NCBI RefSeq assembly: GCF_900188405.1 | Contig: NZ_FZOF01000007.1 | Coordinates: 124,001 to 188,000, forward strand | Length of the DNA stretch: 64,000 nt | DNA from: Actinacidiphila glaucinigra | Lineage (GTDB): Bacteria; Actinomycetota; Actinomycetes; Streptomycetales; Streptomycetaceae | Reading direction: 5' to 3' | In this document: one piece after another, positions 1-14,906 of the stretch | Numbering within the stretch: the first letter of the stretch is position 1 | Layout: every line of letters begins with the position of its first letter | Made by a program: the position numbers and the translations under genes | The notes under the pieces: generated by a model | What the model saw: only the letters and a program-made list of their open reading frames with translations | Told to the model about the DNA's origin: nothing | The model's database searches: none

Positions 1-4778
<4,778 letters not shown>

Positions 4779-4816
4779 CGGGCGGTCAGTGCGGCACGAG
4801 GAACGGGGACTTCCGC

Positions 4817-4860
4817 ATTGGTGCAGACCATTGACCTCATTGGTCTAGTCCTTCTAGGGT
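4817..4860 (+). promoter_or_regulatory. chitinase promoter with two DasR-type (dre) operator copies
   Basis: Two related 15-16 bp half-palindromic elements, ATTGGTGCAGACCATT (4817-4832) and ATTGGTCTAGTCCTT (4839-4853), resemble the dre consensus (TGGTCTAGACCA core) bound by the GntR regulator DasR. They also match the direct repeats known in Streptomyces chitinase promoters. A -35 hexamer TTGACC (4831-4836) overlaps the first copy, and a -10 TAGGGT (4855-4860) follows after 18 bp. The second copy sits in the spacer. This layout predicts repression released by amino-sugar signals. Confidence 0.8.
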
Positions 4861-4918
4861 GTCCCCGCACCCCCGCACCCCGCGCGCTCACGACCGCTTC
4901 CTCACCAGAGGTGACTCC

Positions 4919-6193
<1,275 letters not shown>

Positions 6194-6208
6194 TCCCACC
6201 GCACGCAC

Positions 6209-6251
6209 GCCGTGAGGTCCGGCCGCCACGGGGGCGGCCGGGCCTCACGGC
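6209..6251. terminator. bidirectional terminator-like hairpin
   Basis: A 19-bp stem with one T-G wobble (arms 6209-6227 and 6233-6251) and a five-base loop lies between the convergent chitinase and CAP-domain genes, 15 bases after the chitinase stop and 8 bases beyond the CAP gene stop. It could end transcription from both sides. Confidence 0.8.
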
Positions 6252-6259
6252 GTTCTGCT

Positions 6260-7042
6260 TCAGCGCGCGGCGCCGAAGTCCTGCGTCCAGTAGTTGCCGG
6301 GCTGCGCCAGCGCGATCCCTATTTCCTTGAAGGAGCAGTCCAGTATGTTCCGCTTGTGGCCGGGGCTGGCCATCCAGGCGCTCATCACGCTGGAGGCGGA
6401 GGAGTAGCCGTAGGCCACGTTCTCGCCGTAGCTGCTCCAGTTGTAGCCCACCGAGGAGATGCGGTCGGCGGGTGACGAACCGTCGGAGCCGGTGTGCGAC
6501 ATGTTCTTGTGCGAGGCCATGTCCTTGCTGTGGTCCTGCGCGGCCTCGTTCAGCTTGGCGTTGACCTTCAGGGCCGTGCAGCCGGCCTTGGCCCGCTCCT
6601 GGTTCACCATGTCGAGCACGGTGGCCGAGGCTCCCGTGAGCGTGGCGCCCGAACCCGCGGCCGGGGAGGCCGGTGCGGCGGACGGCGCCGAAGAGGGTGC
6701 CGAAGAGGGTGCCGACGACGGCGCGGAGGCGGGGGCCGAGGGTGCGGCGGGGGGAGCCCAGGACGGCTTGCCGCCCCACTGGCCGCCCTTCGTCCACGTG
6801 CCGTTGGAGGAGCCGTTCGCGGACGCGTTCGCGGACCCGTTCCACGACCCGCCCCACGAGCCGTGGTTCCAGCGGCCCTGGCCCTGGCCCTCGCCCTGGC
6901 CCTGTGCCTGGGACCCGTCGTACCGCGGGCCCTGCTGGCCGCCGACACAGGCCATGGCCACCGAGGGCACACCCACGGCGGCGACGGCGAGGGCTGCGAC
7001 CGTTGTCTTCCGGAAGCGCATCGTCCGGCGGTGCTTCGTCAT
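6260..7042 (-). CDS. secreted CAP/SCP-domain protein
   Basis: The 260-residue product has a basic N-terminus and a hydrophobic signal segment (about residues 10-30). A Gly/Asn/Ser/Trp-rich segment follows (about 35-90), then a Ser-Ala-Pro repeat linker with APSS units (about 95-125). The C-terminal CAP domain (about 135-260) carries CAP signatures such as VNQERAKAGC, HSKDMA, SYGENVAYG and SPGHKRNIL, ending in YWTQDFG. The ATG at 7042 has GAGGT just upstream; a second ATG seven codons in is possible. CAP proteins are extracellular; their role in Streptomyces is not defined. A paralogue with the same architecture lies at 26997. Confidence 0.88.
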   Translation of the reverse strand: MTKHRRTMRFRKTTVAALAVAAVGVPSVAMACVGGQQGPRYDGSQAQGQGEGQGQGRWNHGSWGGSWNGSANASANGSSNGTWTKGGQWGGKPSWAPPAAPSAPASAPSSAPSSAPSSAPSAAPASPAAGSGATLTGASATVLDMVNQERAKAGCTALKVNAKLNEAAQDHSKDMASHKNMSHTGSDGSSPADRISSVGYNWSSYGENVAYGYSSASSVMSAWMASPGHKRNILDCSFKEIGIALAQPGNYWTQDFGAAR

Positions 7043-7490
7043 TGCGTGACCTCACTCGAGGGTTCGGTGTGCGTGTTCACGACCCGCCTGAGCTGCCATG
7101 ACGGCTGGCGGGCCCGGCCATTGTGTGGACCGTCCCGAACATCGGGCAATGAAAGATCGGTACTACGCGGACTCGTAGCCACGACGGCTCTTGCGCCCGG
7201 CGGGTGAGCGTGCCGCGCCGTCGTGTCCCTGTCCCGGATGAGACCTGATGGGCCCTCAGATCGCCTTCCCCGCCCCGGGAGCGGCCCATGACGCCGTACG
7301 GATCGGATACCGTCGCCCCCCTGTGCGAATAATGTCCCATTCCGTTGCGGATAGAGCTTATATGCCGCGTGGGCGTCGGCTACTAAGTCGCACCGTAACC
7401 ACCCAATCCAGCGTGAGTGACCTCACAGGGCCTCCCGGGAACAGTTGCCGCGATGGCCGTCACGGACGCACCGCAGGGCACAATCACCGC
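7043..7490. other. intergenic region between divergent CAP gene and cobF
   Basis: No coding signal is convincing in these 448 bases. The part from about 7315 to 7400 is clearly poorer in G+C than its surroundings and contains TAAT- and TATA-like hexamers, so promoters for one or both divergent genes probably lie here. No cobalamin riboswitch core was recognised ahead of cobF. Confidence 0.5.
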
Positions 7491-8258
7491 ATGCGACACA
7501 TCCTCGTCATCGGCATCGGCGCGGGCGATCCCGAACACCTCACCCTTCAGGCGGTCAAGGCGATCGGCCGTACGGACGTCTTCCTCGTCCTCGGCAAACC
7601 CGAGGAGCGCCAGGACCTGATCCGCCTGCGCCGCCGGATGCTCGACGAGCACGCCCGCCCCGGCCACCGCCTCGTCGAGGTCCCCGACGCCGAGCGCGAC
7701 CGCGGCGCACCCGGCTACGCGGACGCCGTCGAGGATTGGCGCCGCCGGCGCGCCGACCTGGTGGCGGGCCTCCTCGACGCCCACCTCGGCCCCGGCGAGA
7801 CCGGCGCCTTCCTGGTCTGGGGCGACCCCTCCCTCTACGACAGCGTGATCGCCGTCGTGGAGGAGGTGCTCGCCCGCCGGCCCGGCTCCTTCACCCACGA
7901 GGTCGTCCCCGGCATCAGCAGCGTCGCCGCCCTCGCCGCCCGCCACCGCCTCACCCTCACCCGGGTCGGCCGCCCGCTGCAGATCACCACGGGCCGGCGC
8001 CTCGCCGAGGGCTTCCCCGAGGACGCCGACGACGTGGTCGTCATGCTCGACGGCCGCGCCGCCTTCGCCGGGATCGACCCCGAGGGCCTCGACATCCACT
8101 ACGGCGCCTACCTCGGTACCGAGGACGAGATCCTTGTCTCCGGCCCGCTCGCCGAGACCTCGGAGCGCATCCTCCGCGCCCGTACCGAGGCCCGGGAGCG
8201 CAAGGGCTGGATCATGGACACCTACCTGCTGCGCCGCCGCACCGACGAGCCGGGCTGA
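7491..8258 (+). CDS. cobF: precorrin-6A synthase (deacetylating), CobF
   Basis: The 255-residue protein has the tetrapyrrole methylase fold: N-terminal ILVIGIGAGDPEHLT (S-adenosylmethionine-binding GxGxGDP-like loop), then LVWGDPSLYDS and VVPGISSV in the expected order. The motif set and length fit CobF, which methylates C-1 of precorrin-5 and releases the two-carbon fragment in the aerobic cobalamin pathway. The start is the ATG at 7491, since the MRHILVIG beginning matches the family N-terminus; the open frame further upstream is not conserved in character. No other cob gene is adjacent, so it stands alone here, as cobF often does in actinomycetes. Confidence 0.88.
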   Translation: MRHILVIGIGAGDPEHLTLQAVKAIGRTDVFLVLGKPEERQDLIRLRRRMLDEHARPGHRLVEVPDAERDRGAPGYADAVEDWRRRRADLVAGLLDAHLGPGETGAFLVWGDPSLYDSVIAVVEEVLARRPGSFTHEVVPGISSVAALAARHRLTLTRVGRPLQITTGRRLAEGFPEDADDVVVMLDGRAAFAGIDPEGLDIHYGAYLGTEDEILVSGPLAETSERILRARTEARERKGWIMDTYLLRRRTDEPG

Positions 8259-8368
8259 GCCACGCGCCGCACGCGCCGCCCGCATCGCCCGGTCCTGTGA
8301 TACGGACTTACCAGCCCTTACTGTGACATCCGGTACTGAGCCCCTGTGTACGGGATGAGGTCGAGGAC

Positions 8369-9778
8369 GTGCCGTTCGCGGAGGCGGCCGGCGGTGGCGG
8401 GCCCGCGCCCGCCGCCGCGCCGGGCCCCGGCGCCGGGCCGTGGTCGCGGGCGCCGCTGCTCGCGGTGTGCGCCGGCTACTTCATGGTCATCCTGGACGTG
8501 ACCGTCATCAACGTCGCGGTGCCCGTGGTGGGCCGGGAGCTGTCGGCCTCCCTCACCGGGATCCAGTGGATCACCGACGGGTACACGATGGTGTTCGCCG
8601 GGCTGCTGCTCACCGGCGGGGCGCTCGGCGACCGGCTCGGCAACCGCCGGATCTTCTGCACCGGCGTGGCCGTGTTCACCGTGTCCTCCGCGGCGTGCGC
8701 GCTCGCGCGGGACGCCCCGGCCCTGGTCGCCGCGCGGCTGGCCGAAGGGCTCGGCGCCGCACTGATCGTGCCCGGCTCCCTGGCGCTGCTCCAGCAGGCC
8801 TACCCGCTCCCCGCCGCCCGGTCGCGGGCCGTCGGGCTGTGGGGCGCGATGGCCGGCATCGCGGCGTCCGCGGGGCCGCTGCTCGGCGGGCTGCTGGTGT
8901 CCACGGTGGGCTGGCGGTGGGTCTTCCTGGTCAACCTCCCCGTCGGCGTCGCCTGCCTGGTGCTGACGCTGCGGCACGTGGCGCCCTCGCCCCGGCGTGC
9001 CGACCGGGCCCTGGACTGGCCCGCGCAGTGCGCGGTCGTGGCCGCCGTCGCCCTGCTGACCGCCGTGCTCAACGAGGCCGGGCGGCGCGGGTGGACCGAT
9101 CCGGCGGTCCTCGCCGGCGCCGGCCTGGCCCTCCTCGCCGCGGCGGCGTTCGCGGTGCGCGAGCGGCTGGCCCGCTCACCGGCGATCCCGCCGCGCATGC
9201 TGCGCTCCCGGGCGGTCGGCGGCGGCTCACTGATCGGGCTGCTGTTCAACTTCGCCTTCTACGGCATGGTGTTCACCGCCAGCCTCTCCTTCCAGCACCA
9301 GCGCGGCTACAGCGCGCTGGGCACCGGCCTCGCCCTCTTCCCGGCCGTGGCGACGACGATGTTCGCCTCCGTCCTGTCCGGGCGGCTGGCCCGCAGGACC
9401 GGGGACCGCCCGCTCGTGGTCAGCGGCATGCTGCTGGGCGCACTCGGACTCGCCGGCTGGGCCGCGGCGGGCCCCGACCCGGCCTACCCGCTGCTCGTCG
9501 CCCCCATGATGGCCGCGGGCTTCGGCACGTCCTTCGCCCTCACCGGCACGACCACCACCGTGATGGCGGCCGCACCCCCCGGCCGCTCCGGCACCGCCTC
9601 CGCCCTGTTCAACACCGCCCGCCAGATCGGCAGCACCGCCGGCGTGGCCCTCGGCGGCACCCTCCTGGCCACCGGCGCCGACCACGGCACGGGCCTGCGC
9701 CTGTCCATGGCCGCCGGCGCCCTCGCCTACCTGACCGCCGCCGCCCTGGCCCTGCGGTGCGTCCCCCGGAAGCCCTAG
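8369..9778 (+). CDS. MFS multidrug exporter, DHA2 (14-TM, EmrB/QacA-like)
   Basis: The 469-residue protein is almost wholly hydrophobic with about 14 membrane segments. Motif D1-like MVILDVTVINVAVP lies in the first helix and motif A reads GALGDRLGNRR between helices 2 and 3; motif C-like GPLLGGLL follows in helix 5. These place it in the DHA2 drug:H+ antiporter family. The start is a GTG with a GAGG-containing stretch upstream. No regulator is adjacent and the substrate cannot be told. A hypothetical DUF1963-like gene starts nine bases after it and may be cotranscribed. Confidence 0.88.
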   Translation: MPFAEAAGGGGPAPAAAPGPGAGPWSRAPLLAVCAGYFMVILDVTVINVAVPVVGRELSASLTGIQWITDGYTMVFAGLLLTGGALGDRLGNRRIFCTGVAVFTVSSAACALARDAPALVAARLAEGLGAALIVPGSLALLQQAYPLPAARSRAVGLWGAMAGIAASAGPLLGGLLVSTVGWRWVFLVNLPVGVACLVLTLRHVAPSPRRADRALDWPAQCAVVAAVALLTAVLNEAGRRGWTDPAVLAGAGLALLAAAAFAVRERLARSPAIPPRMLRSRAVGGGSLIGLLFNFAFYGMVFTASLSFQHQRGYSALGTGLALFPAVATTMFASVLSGRLARRTGDRPLVVSGMLLGALGLAGWAAAGPDPAYPLLVAPMMAAGFGTSFALTGTTTTVMAAAPPGRSGTASALFNTARQIGSTAGVALGGTLLATGADHGTGLRLSMAAGALAYLTAAALALRCVPRKP

Positions 9779-9787
9779 GCTCTCCCC

Positions 9788-10339
9788 GTGCACTTGATCG
9801 ACGGCGGCGGGACCGCCCCCGACGCGCCCGTCCTCCGTACCGGCGGCGTCCCGCTCGTGCCGGAGGGCTTCGTCTGGCCGCACTGCCGTACCTGCGAAGG
9901 AGCGCTGCAGTTCCTCGCGCACCTGCCCGCCGGGGACGGCGCCGTGGCGGTCTTCCTCTGCCAGAACGATCCCGGCATGTGCGAGGACTGGGACCCCGCG
10001 GCCGGCGGGAACCGGGCCTACCTGTTCACCGGAGCGCTCACCCCGGCCGCCGTCCCCGCCGAGGGCGAGACGCTCCTGGGCGCGGTCACCGAGCTGCGCC
10101 CGGTCCCGGGCGGCGCCGCCGCCGCGCAGCGGACGCTCGGGCGGCTGGGCGGCGAGCCCGACTGGCTCCAGTCCGACGAGACCCCGCACTGCCCCTCCTG
10201 CGCCGCGCCGATGGCGTTCGCGGCGCAGCTCGAGGAGGGCGCCGACCACGCGACCTCGGCGAACTTCGGCGGCGGGGGCCGCGGTTACGTCTTCGCCTGC
10301 CGGCCCTGCGGCGAGTCCGCCTTCCTCTGGCAGTGCTGA
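9788..10339 (+). CDS. DUF1963 (YwqG)-like protein with cysteine pairs
   Basis: The 183-residue protein opens with a GGVPLVPEGFVWPHC segment, like the GG-P-xP-xx-WP start of the DUF1963/YwqG family. It contains several cysteine pairs: CRTC near residue 37, CPSC near 138, and CRPC plus a terminal WQC. These could bind zinc. It is predicted soluble and cytoplasmic. A GTG at 9788, nine bases after the MFS stop, is the only sensible start. The function is unknown; the family assignment rests on the N-terminal pattern only. Confidence 0.7.
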   Translation: MHLIDGGGTAPDAPVLRTGGVPLVPEGFVWPHCRTCEGALQFLAHLPAGDGAVAVFLCQNDPGMCEDWDPAAGGNRAYLFTGALTPAAVPAEGETLLGAVTELRPVPGGAAAAQRTLGRLGGEPDWLQSDETPHCPSCAAPMAFAAQLEEGADHATSANFGGGGRGYVFACRPCGESAFLWQC

Positions 10340-10415
10340 GCGCGGCGGCGCCGGCCCCGCTTCCGTCACCGTGCGTTCCGGCGGCAGCCGCAAGGGTGAC
10401 CTCCGCGGCTTGCCG

Positions 10416-10434
10416 TGCCCGCTTCGGGCGGGCA
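10416..10434. terminator. short terminator-like hairpin
   Basis: A perfect 7-bp stem TGCCCGC / GCGGGCA with loop TTCGG sits 77 bases after the DUF1963-like gene and before the glycosyltransferase cassette. It is weaker than the other hairpins in the window. Confidence 0.45.
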
Positions 10435-10631
10435 TGGAAGCGGTAATAGGCGACATTTCCGGCATCTCCCTTCGGAACTGGTGATTCCATGACCGGAGCG
10501 CCGTCCTGCCGTCAACTCGGTGCGTCGTCCCGGAAAGCCTTTGTTCGCCTCCGATTCAGAGTCGGTCCATAGGTTCGCCAGATGTTTGAGAATCCCCATG
10601 TGTGCGCTGCGCACGGTGCGGAGGACCGACG

Positions 10632-11636
10632 GTGACAACACAGACCGCTGAATCCGCGATCGCCGTCGCCCGGCAGCCGGCGCCGGAACCCGGTGGAACG
10701 GCACTGATCTCGTACGTCCTCCCCGTCTACAACGAGCAGGACGGCATCCGGCATTTCCACGAGGAGCTGGCCAAGGCCCTCGCCGGACGGCCGGAGTTCC
10801 GCTACGAGATCGTGTACGTCAACGACGGCTCCGCCGACGACTCCCTGAGCATCCTCAGGGAACTGGCGAAGAGCGACCCCCGGGTGCGCGTGGTCGACTT
10901 CGCCCGGAACTTCGGCCACCAGATCGCCATCACCGCCGGCCTGGACGAGGCCAAGGGCGACGCGGTCATCATCATGGACACCGACCTCCAGGACCCGCCG
11001 AGGATCAGCCTGGAACTGGTCGACGCCTGGCGCGCCGGGGCCGAGATCGTCCACGCGCGTCGCCGCACCCGCCGGGACACGATCTTCAAGCGCACCACCG
11101 CGCACGCCTTCTACCGCATCCTGCGCAGCTGGGCCGAGGTGGACATCCCGCTGGACACCGGCGACTTCCGGCTCCTGGACCGGCGGGCGGCCGACGAGCT
11201 GCGCCGCTTCCGCGAGCGCAGCCGCTTCGTGCGCGGCATGGTCGCCTCGATGGGCTTCCGGCAGACGGAGGTCCGGTTCGACCGCGACGAGCGCTTCGCG
11301 GGGGAGACCAAGTACCCGCTGCGGAAGATGGCCCGCCTCGCCATCGACGGTGTCACGAGCTTCTCCACCGTCCCGCTGCGGCTGATCAGCCGGCTGGGCT
11401 TCCTCGTGCTCGCCCTCTCCCTCGCCGGCATCGTGTACGCGCTGGCCATGAAGATCTTCCGGCCCGACATCACGGTGTCCGGCTGGACCATGCTCATGGT
11501 CGTCACCCTCTTCCTCGGCGGCACCCAGATGCTCGCCATCGGCGTGCTCGGCAGCTACATAGGGCGCATCTACAGCGAGGCGCAGAACCGGCCGCTGTAC
11601 ATCGTCCGCGAGGTCCTCGGGCATGACGGCGACTGA
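10632..11636 (+). CDS. family 2 glycosyltransferase (polyprenyl-phosphate sugar synthase type)
   Basis: The 334-residue protein has a GT-A domain (SYVLPVYNEQDG near residue 30; VNDGSADDS; catalytic MDTDLQDPP near residue 115) followed by two C-terminal membrane helices (about 250-320). That is the GtrB/ArnC/DPM1-like arrangement: transfer of a sugar from a nucleotide donor to undecaprenyl phosphate on the cytoplasmic face. The GTG at 10632 is chosen because GGAGG lies seven bases upstream; an earlier in-frame GTG at 10602 has no such site. The stop overlaps the next gene (GtrA) by 14 bases, showing an operon. Confidence 0.9.
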   Translation: MTTQTAESAIAVARQPAPEPGGTALISYVLPVYNEQDGIRHFHEELAKALAGRPEFRYEIVYVNDGSADDSLSILRELAKSDPRVRVVDFARNFGHQIAITAGLDEAKGDAVIIMDTDLQDPPRISLELVDAWRAGAEIVHARRRTRRDTIFKRTTAHAFYRILRSWAEVDIPLDTGDFRLLDRRAADELRRFRERSRFVRGMVASMGFRQTEVRFDRDERFAGETKYPLRKMARLAIDGVTSFSTVPLRLISRLGFLVLALSLAGIVYALAMKIFRPDITVSGWTMLMVVTLFLGGTQMLAIGVLGSYIGRIYSEAQNRPLYIVREVLGHDGD

Positions 11637-12063
11637 GGCCGCCGGGGGCGCGGACACCGCGGCCGAGGATCCGGTACGTCCCGGCCGGCGCGAGGACCTG
11701 CGGCAGCTGATCCGCTACGCGCTGGTCGGCGGCAGCGGTGTCGCCCTCGACCTCGTGTCCTTCCTGCTGCTCTTCAACGTGCTCGGCCTCGACGAGCAGG
11801 TCGCCAACGTCATCAGCACGAGCCTCGGCATCACCAACAACTTCGTGCTCAACGCGATCTTCACATTCGACAAGCGGGACCGGCTGTTCGTGCGCTTCCT
11901 GCGCTTCTACGCGGTCGGCCTCACCGGCATCGTCCTGACCTACGTGCTGTTCCACATCTTCACCGGCGGGCTCGGCATCGACGCCAACATCGTCAAGGCG
12001 GGCTCGCTGCCCCTGGTGCTCGCCACCCAGTTCGTGCTCAACAGAAAGTGGAGTTTCGGATGA
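11623..12063 (+). CDS. GtrA-family membrane protein (lipid-linked sugar flippase)
   Basis: The 146-residue protein has four predicted membrane helices and the GtrA signatures LIRYALVGGSGVALDL, NFVLNAIFTF and the C-terminal FVLNRKWSF. GtrA proteins are thought to flip polyprenyl-phosphate-linked sugars across the membrane. It overlaps the upstream glycosyltransferase by 14 bases and shares an ATGA with the downstream FAD oxidoreductase, so the three are translationally coupled. The likely lipid-linked sugar is made by the upstream enzyme. The sugar cannot be named from sequence. Confidence 0.88.
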   Translation: MTATEAAGGADTAAEDPVRPGRREDLRQLIRYALVGGSGVALDLVSFLLLFNVLGLDEQVANVISTSLGITNNFVLNAIFTFDKRDRLFVRFLRFYAVGLTGIVLTYVLFHIFTGGLGIDANIVKAGSLPLVLATQFVLNRKWSFG

Positions 12064-13328
12064 ATCTCGGCATCATCGGTGCCGGCGCCACCGGCCTGAC
12101 CGCCGCCTACGACGCGGTCAAGGCCGGACACCAGGTGACGGTGCTCGAGGCGGCGGACGAACTGGGCGGCCTCGCGGCGTCGATCCCCATCGGCGGTGTC
12201 CCGCTGGAGCGGTACTACCACCACATCTTCCGCAGCGACCGGGACATCATCGAGCTCATCGAGGAACTCGGCCTCGGCGGCGACCTGCGCTTCCACAAGC
12301 CCACCACCGGCGTCTTCCGGGACGGCACGCTGCACCCCTTCAGCACCCCGCTGGAGATGCTGCGCTTCCCGTCCTTCTCGCTGGTCGACGGCGTGCGCTT
12401 CGGGGCGTCCTCCGCGCTGCTCAAGGCCGTGCGCAGCGGTGAGCGCTACAACGACCTCACCGCCCTGGACTGGCTGCGCCGCCGGGCCGGCCGCAAGGCC
12501 ACCGAGACCATCTGGGAGCCGCTGCTGCGCGGCAAGTTCGGCGACCGCGCCGACGAGGTCTCGATGGCGTGGCTGTGGGCCCGCGTGCACTGCCGCACCT
12601 TCGAACTCGGCTATGTGCACGGCGGCTTCGAGCGTGTGTACGCCGCGTTGCGGGACGCCGTGGCCGCCCGCGGAGGCAAGGTCGAGTTCGGCAAGAAGGT
12701 GGAGACCATCCGCCAGCCCGAGGGAGCCGAGCAGGTCACGGTGACCACCGGCGACGGCGCGTCCTACGCCTTCGACCAGCTCGTCGTCACCGTCCCGCAG
12801 CCCGTCTTCGCCAAGGCCGCGGACGTCCCCTCCGACGACGCCGTGTGGCGCAACCAGTACCTCGGCGCCACCTGCTTCGTGCTCGAGCTCGACCGCAGTG
12901 CGATCCCGTACTACTGGCTCAACATCAACGACCCGGACTTCCCCTTCCTGGCCGTGGTGGAGCACACGCGGATGGTCGACCGCGAGGAGTACGGCGGCCG
13001 CCACCTCCTCTACGTCGGCAACTACGTGCCGCGGGACGACTGGCGGTTCACCACCGACCCCGCGGAGCTGCTGGACCGGTACATCCCGTACCTGCGGCGG
13101 CTCAACCCGGAGTTCGAGCGCTCGTGGATCCAGGAGTGGCACTTCTCCCGCGCCCCGTTCGCCCAGCCGGTCGTGACCCCCGAGTACCGCTCGCTGATCC
13201 CGGGGCACCGGACCCACATGAGCCGGGTCACCCTCGCCACGATGGCGCAGATCTACCCGCAGGACCGCGGGCAGAGCTACTCCATCGCGCTGGCGCACCG
13301 CGTCACGAAGCTCATCGGCGCGAGCTGA
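12060..13328 (+). CDS. FAD-dependent oxidoreductase (amine oxidase / protoporphyrinogen oxidase-like)
   Basis: The 422-residue protein begins with a dinucleotide-binding motif GIIGAGATGLTAAYDA followed by an acidic strand end (VTVLEAADELGGLA), typical of the amino-oxidase FAD family that also contains UDP-galactopyranose mutase-like enzymes. No signal peptide is seen. The ATG at 12060 overlaps the GtrA stop (ATGA), so the upstream frame extension is not used. Its place after a lipid-sugar synthase and a flippase suggests that it modifies the sugar or the lipid carrier; this is inference from context. The 3' end overlaps the convergent DUF3800 gene by 52 bases. Confidence 0.85.
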   Translation: MNLGIIGAGATGLTAAYDAVKAGHQVTVLEAADELGGLAASIPIGGVPLERYYHHIFRSDRDIIELIEELGLGGDLRFHKPTTGVFRDGTLHPFSTPLEMLRFPSFSLVDGVRFGASSALLKAVRSGERYNDLTALDWLRRRAGRKATETIWEPLLRGKFGDRADEVSMAWLWARVHCRTFELGYVHGGFERVYAALRDAVAARGGKVEFGKKVETIRQPEGAEQVTVTTGDGASYAFDQLVVTVPQPVFAKAADVPSDDAVWRNQYLGATCFVLELDRSAIPYYWLNINDPDFPFLAVVEHTRMVDREEYGGRHLLYVGNYVPRDDWRFTTDPAELLDRYIPYLRRLNPEFERSWIQEWHFSRAPFAQPVVTPEYRSLIPGHRTHMSRVTLATMAQIYPQDRGQSYSIALAHRVTKLIGAS

Positions 13329-14332
13329 GGCGACGGCGGCAGGGGCCCGGCCGGGCACGGCCCGGGCCCCAGCCGTGACCAGCTGCGGTCGTCGCCCCAC
13401 ACCGAGAGCGGGTCCACGTAGGGACGCAGCAGACCGGTGAGCACCAGGTCGCCGCGGCCCGCCAGCTCGTCCGAGGCCACCTTCCGCGCCACCCCTGCGA
13501 GGAAGTCGGCGAGCTGGATCCGCGGGTCGTGGCGCGACTCGGCCAGCCGCAGCCCCGCCGGCCGCCGGTCCGGTGCCAGGCAGGCCCCGAGCCGCGCGAT
13601 CCGCTCCTCGGTGAGCGAGTTCTGCCGGTCGTGCACGACGTGCACCCGCGCACCGCCCTCGCTCCAGCGCGCTATCGTCCGTTCCAGCGCGGGGAAGAGC
13701 GGGTCGAGGGGGTCGATCGCCGCAGGATCCGCGGCGAGGCGGGCCCTGAACGCCTCCGCCCGCGGTCTGCCCCGCCGCAGCGCCTCGACGACCTCGGCGA
13801 GGGCGCCGTCGTCGCCGCTGCCGCCGTTGCCGCCGTTCACGGGGCGGAACGCCTCCAGCGCCCGGTAGAACGGGCCGACCGGCGCCGCACCGGCCTCGTG
13901 GTTCCTGGTCCGCACCAGCTCGTTGGCGGCCCGCAGGAACGCCTGCCAGCGCGCGGCGTCCGCGGTCCCGCGTCCCTCGCGGTACAGCACGGCCGCGCGC
14001 GCCCCGGCGGCCGGCCCCCCGGCCAGCACGTCGACGACCGTCGCGACCACGAACCACGCCTTGTCGACCAGGTGTACGGAGGCGTCGCCGGTCAGCGGCC
14101 CCGAGGGCCCCAGGAACCACTCCAGCACCGCCCGGTGCTTCTCGCGCAGCAGATGGTTCGCCTTGTACTCCTCGGCGGGGGAGCGGATCCGCTCGCGCAC
14201 CTCCCGCAGCGCCTGTGCCGCCGCCTCGTCCGCGACGCACACGCCCGCGTGCGCGAAGACGTCGGTGTTCCCGCCGATCAGGTTCTCGCCGTCCGAGCCC
14301 GACTCGTCGCAGGCGACCTCCAGGAACGTCAC
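13277..14332 (-). CDS. DUF3800-like protein
   Basis: The 351-residue protein starts a few residues before ACDESGSDG, the D-E-S-G opening of DUF3800 proteins. It ends with a family-like segment (IQLADFLAGVARK, about residue 300) that carries a second acidic site after VVHDRQNSL. DUF3800 is an RNase-H-like predicted nuclease family; no activity is established. The GTG at 14332 is preferred because it lies just before the DESG motif; the frame extends 36 codons further upstream with a low-quality Arg/Gly-rich stretch. The C-terminus runs 52 bases into the convergent oxidoreductase gene, which is unusual for the region. Confidence 0.65.
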   Translation of the reverse strand: MTFLEVACDESGSDGENLIGGNTDVFAHAGVCVADEAAAQALREVRERIRSPAEEYKANHLLREKHRAVLEWFLGPSGPLTGDASVHLVDKAWFVVATVVDVLAGGPAAGARAAVLYREGRGTADAARWQAFLRAANELVRTRNHEAGAAPVGPFYRALEAFRPVNGGNGGSGDDGALAEVVEALRRGRPRAEAFRARLAADPAAIDPLDPLFPALERTIARWSEGGARVHVVHDRQNSLTEERIARLGACLAPDRRPAGLRLAESRHDPRIQLADFLAGVARKVASDELAGRGDLVLTGLLRPYVDPLSVWGDDRSWSRLGPGPCPAGPLPPSPQLAPMSFVTRCASAME

Positions 14333-14430
14333 CCGCCCATCATTCCGCCCCACCCCACGCCCCCACCACGCATTTTGCGGACCCCGCACCGCACCGCCCC
14401 GGCCGCGGCGCGTGCGCCAGGATGCGTCGC

Positions 14431-14800
14431 ATGGCGGCAACGACTCCCGGCGGGGCCTTCCTGAGGCTCCGGCATCCGGTCACGCGAGCGGAGACCGGGG
14501 TGGCGGTGGGGTACGACGACGAAGTGGCCTGGTGGGCGGAGCGCGTGCCGGAACTCCACCGCCAGGCGGCGGCCCCCTGCCGGGGATCGCGCCGCGGAGG
14601 GCGAGCGAGCAGCCGGGCGATTCCCCGGGCGCGACGGCTGCCGGGGCCCGGCGTGGGCGGTGTGGTTCGACGGCGTCCTGGAGATCCCGCACGCCTGCTT
14701 CATCGACCGGGAGCGGGCGATGCGGGGCGTGGCCCACTGGACGGCGACCCGGGCCCTGCTCGACGAGGCGGGCTTCCCGGACGACCTCACCGGCGGCTGA
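14431..14800 (+). pseudogene. small hypothetical protein, broken by a +1 frame change
   Basis: From ATG 14431 one frame reads a normal-looking N-terminus (PGGAFLRLRHPVTRAETG, about 48 residues). A different frame reads a normal-looking C-terminus (AWAVWFDGVLEIPHACF onward) to a TGA at 14800. Joining them needs one base removed somewhere between about 14570 and 14650, in a run-rich stretch (ggcggccccctgccgggg). The total span is 370 bases, one more than a multiple of three. The intact product would be about 122 residues of unknown function. This may be a sequencing error or true decay. Confidence 0.5.
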
Positions 14801-14906
14801 GAGCGCGGGGCTTCGCGGCCCAGGCCGGGCACGCGGCGAAGCCTCGCGGTCGCCGCAGCCGCCCTGGCACGGCCGCCCACCGGGGCGAGGACGTCCCCGT
14901 CCCGGC

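Noticed and set aside
7043..7490. Cobalamin riboswitch ahead of cobF
   Set aside because: No B12-box-like core was recognised, and cobF's leader looks short.
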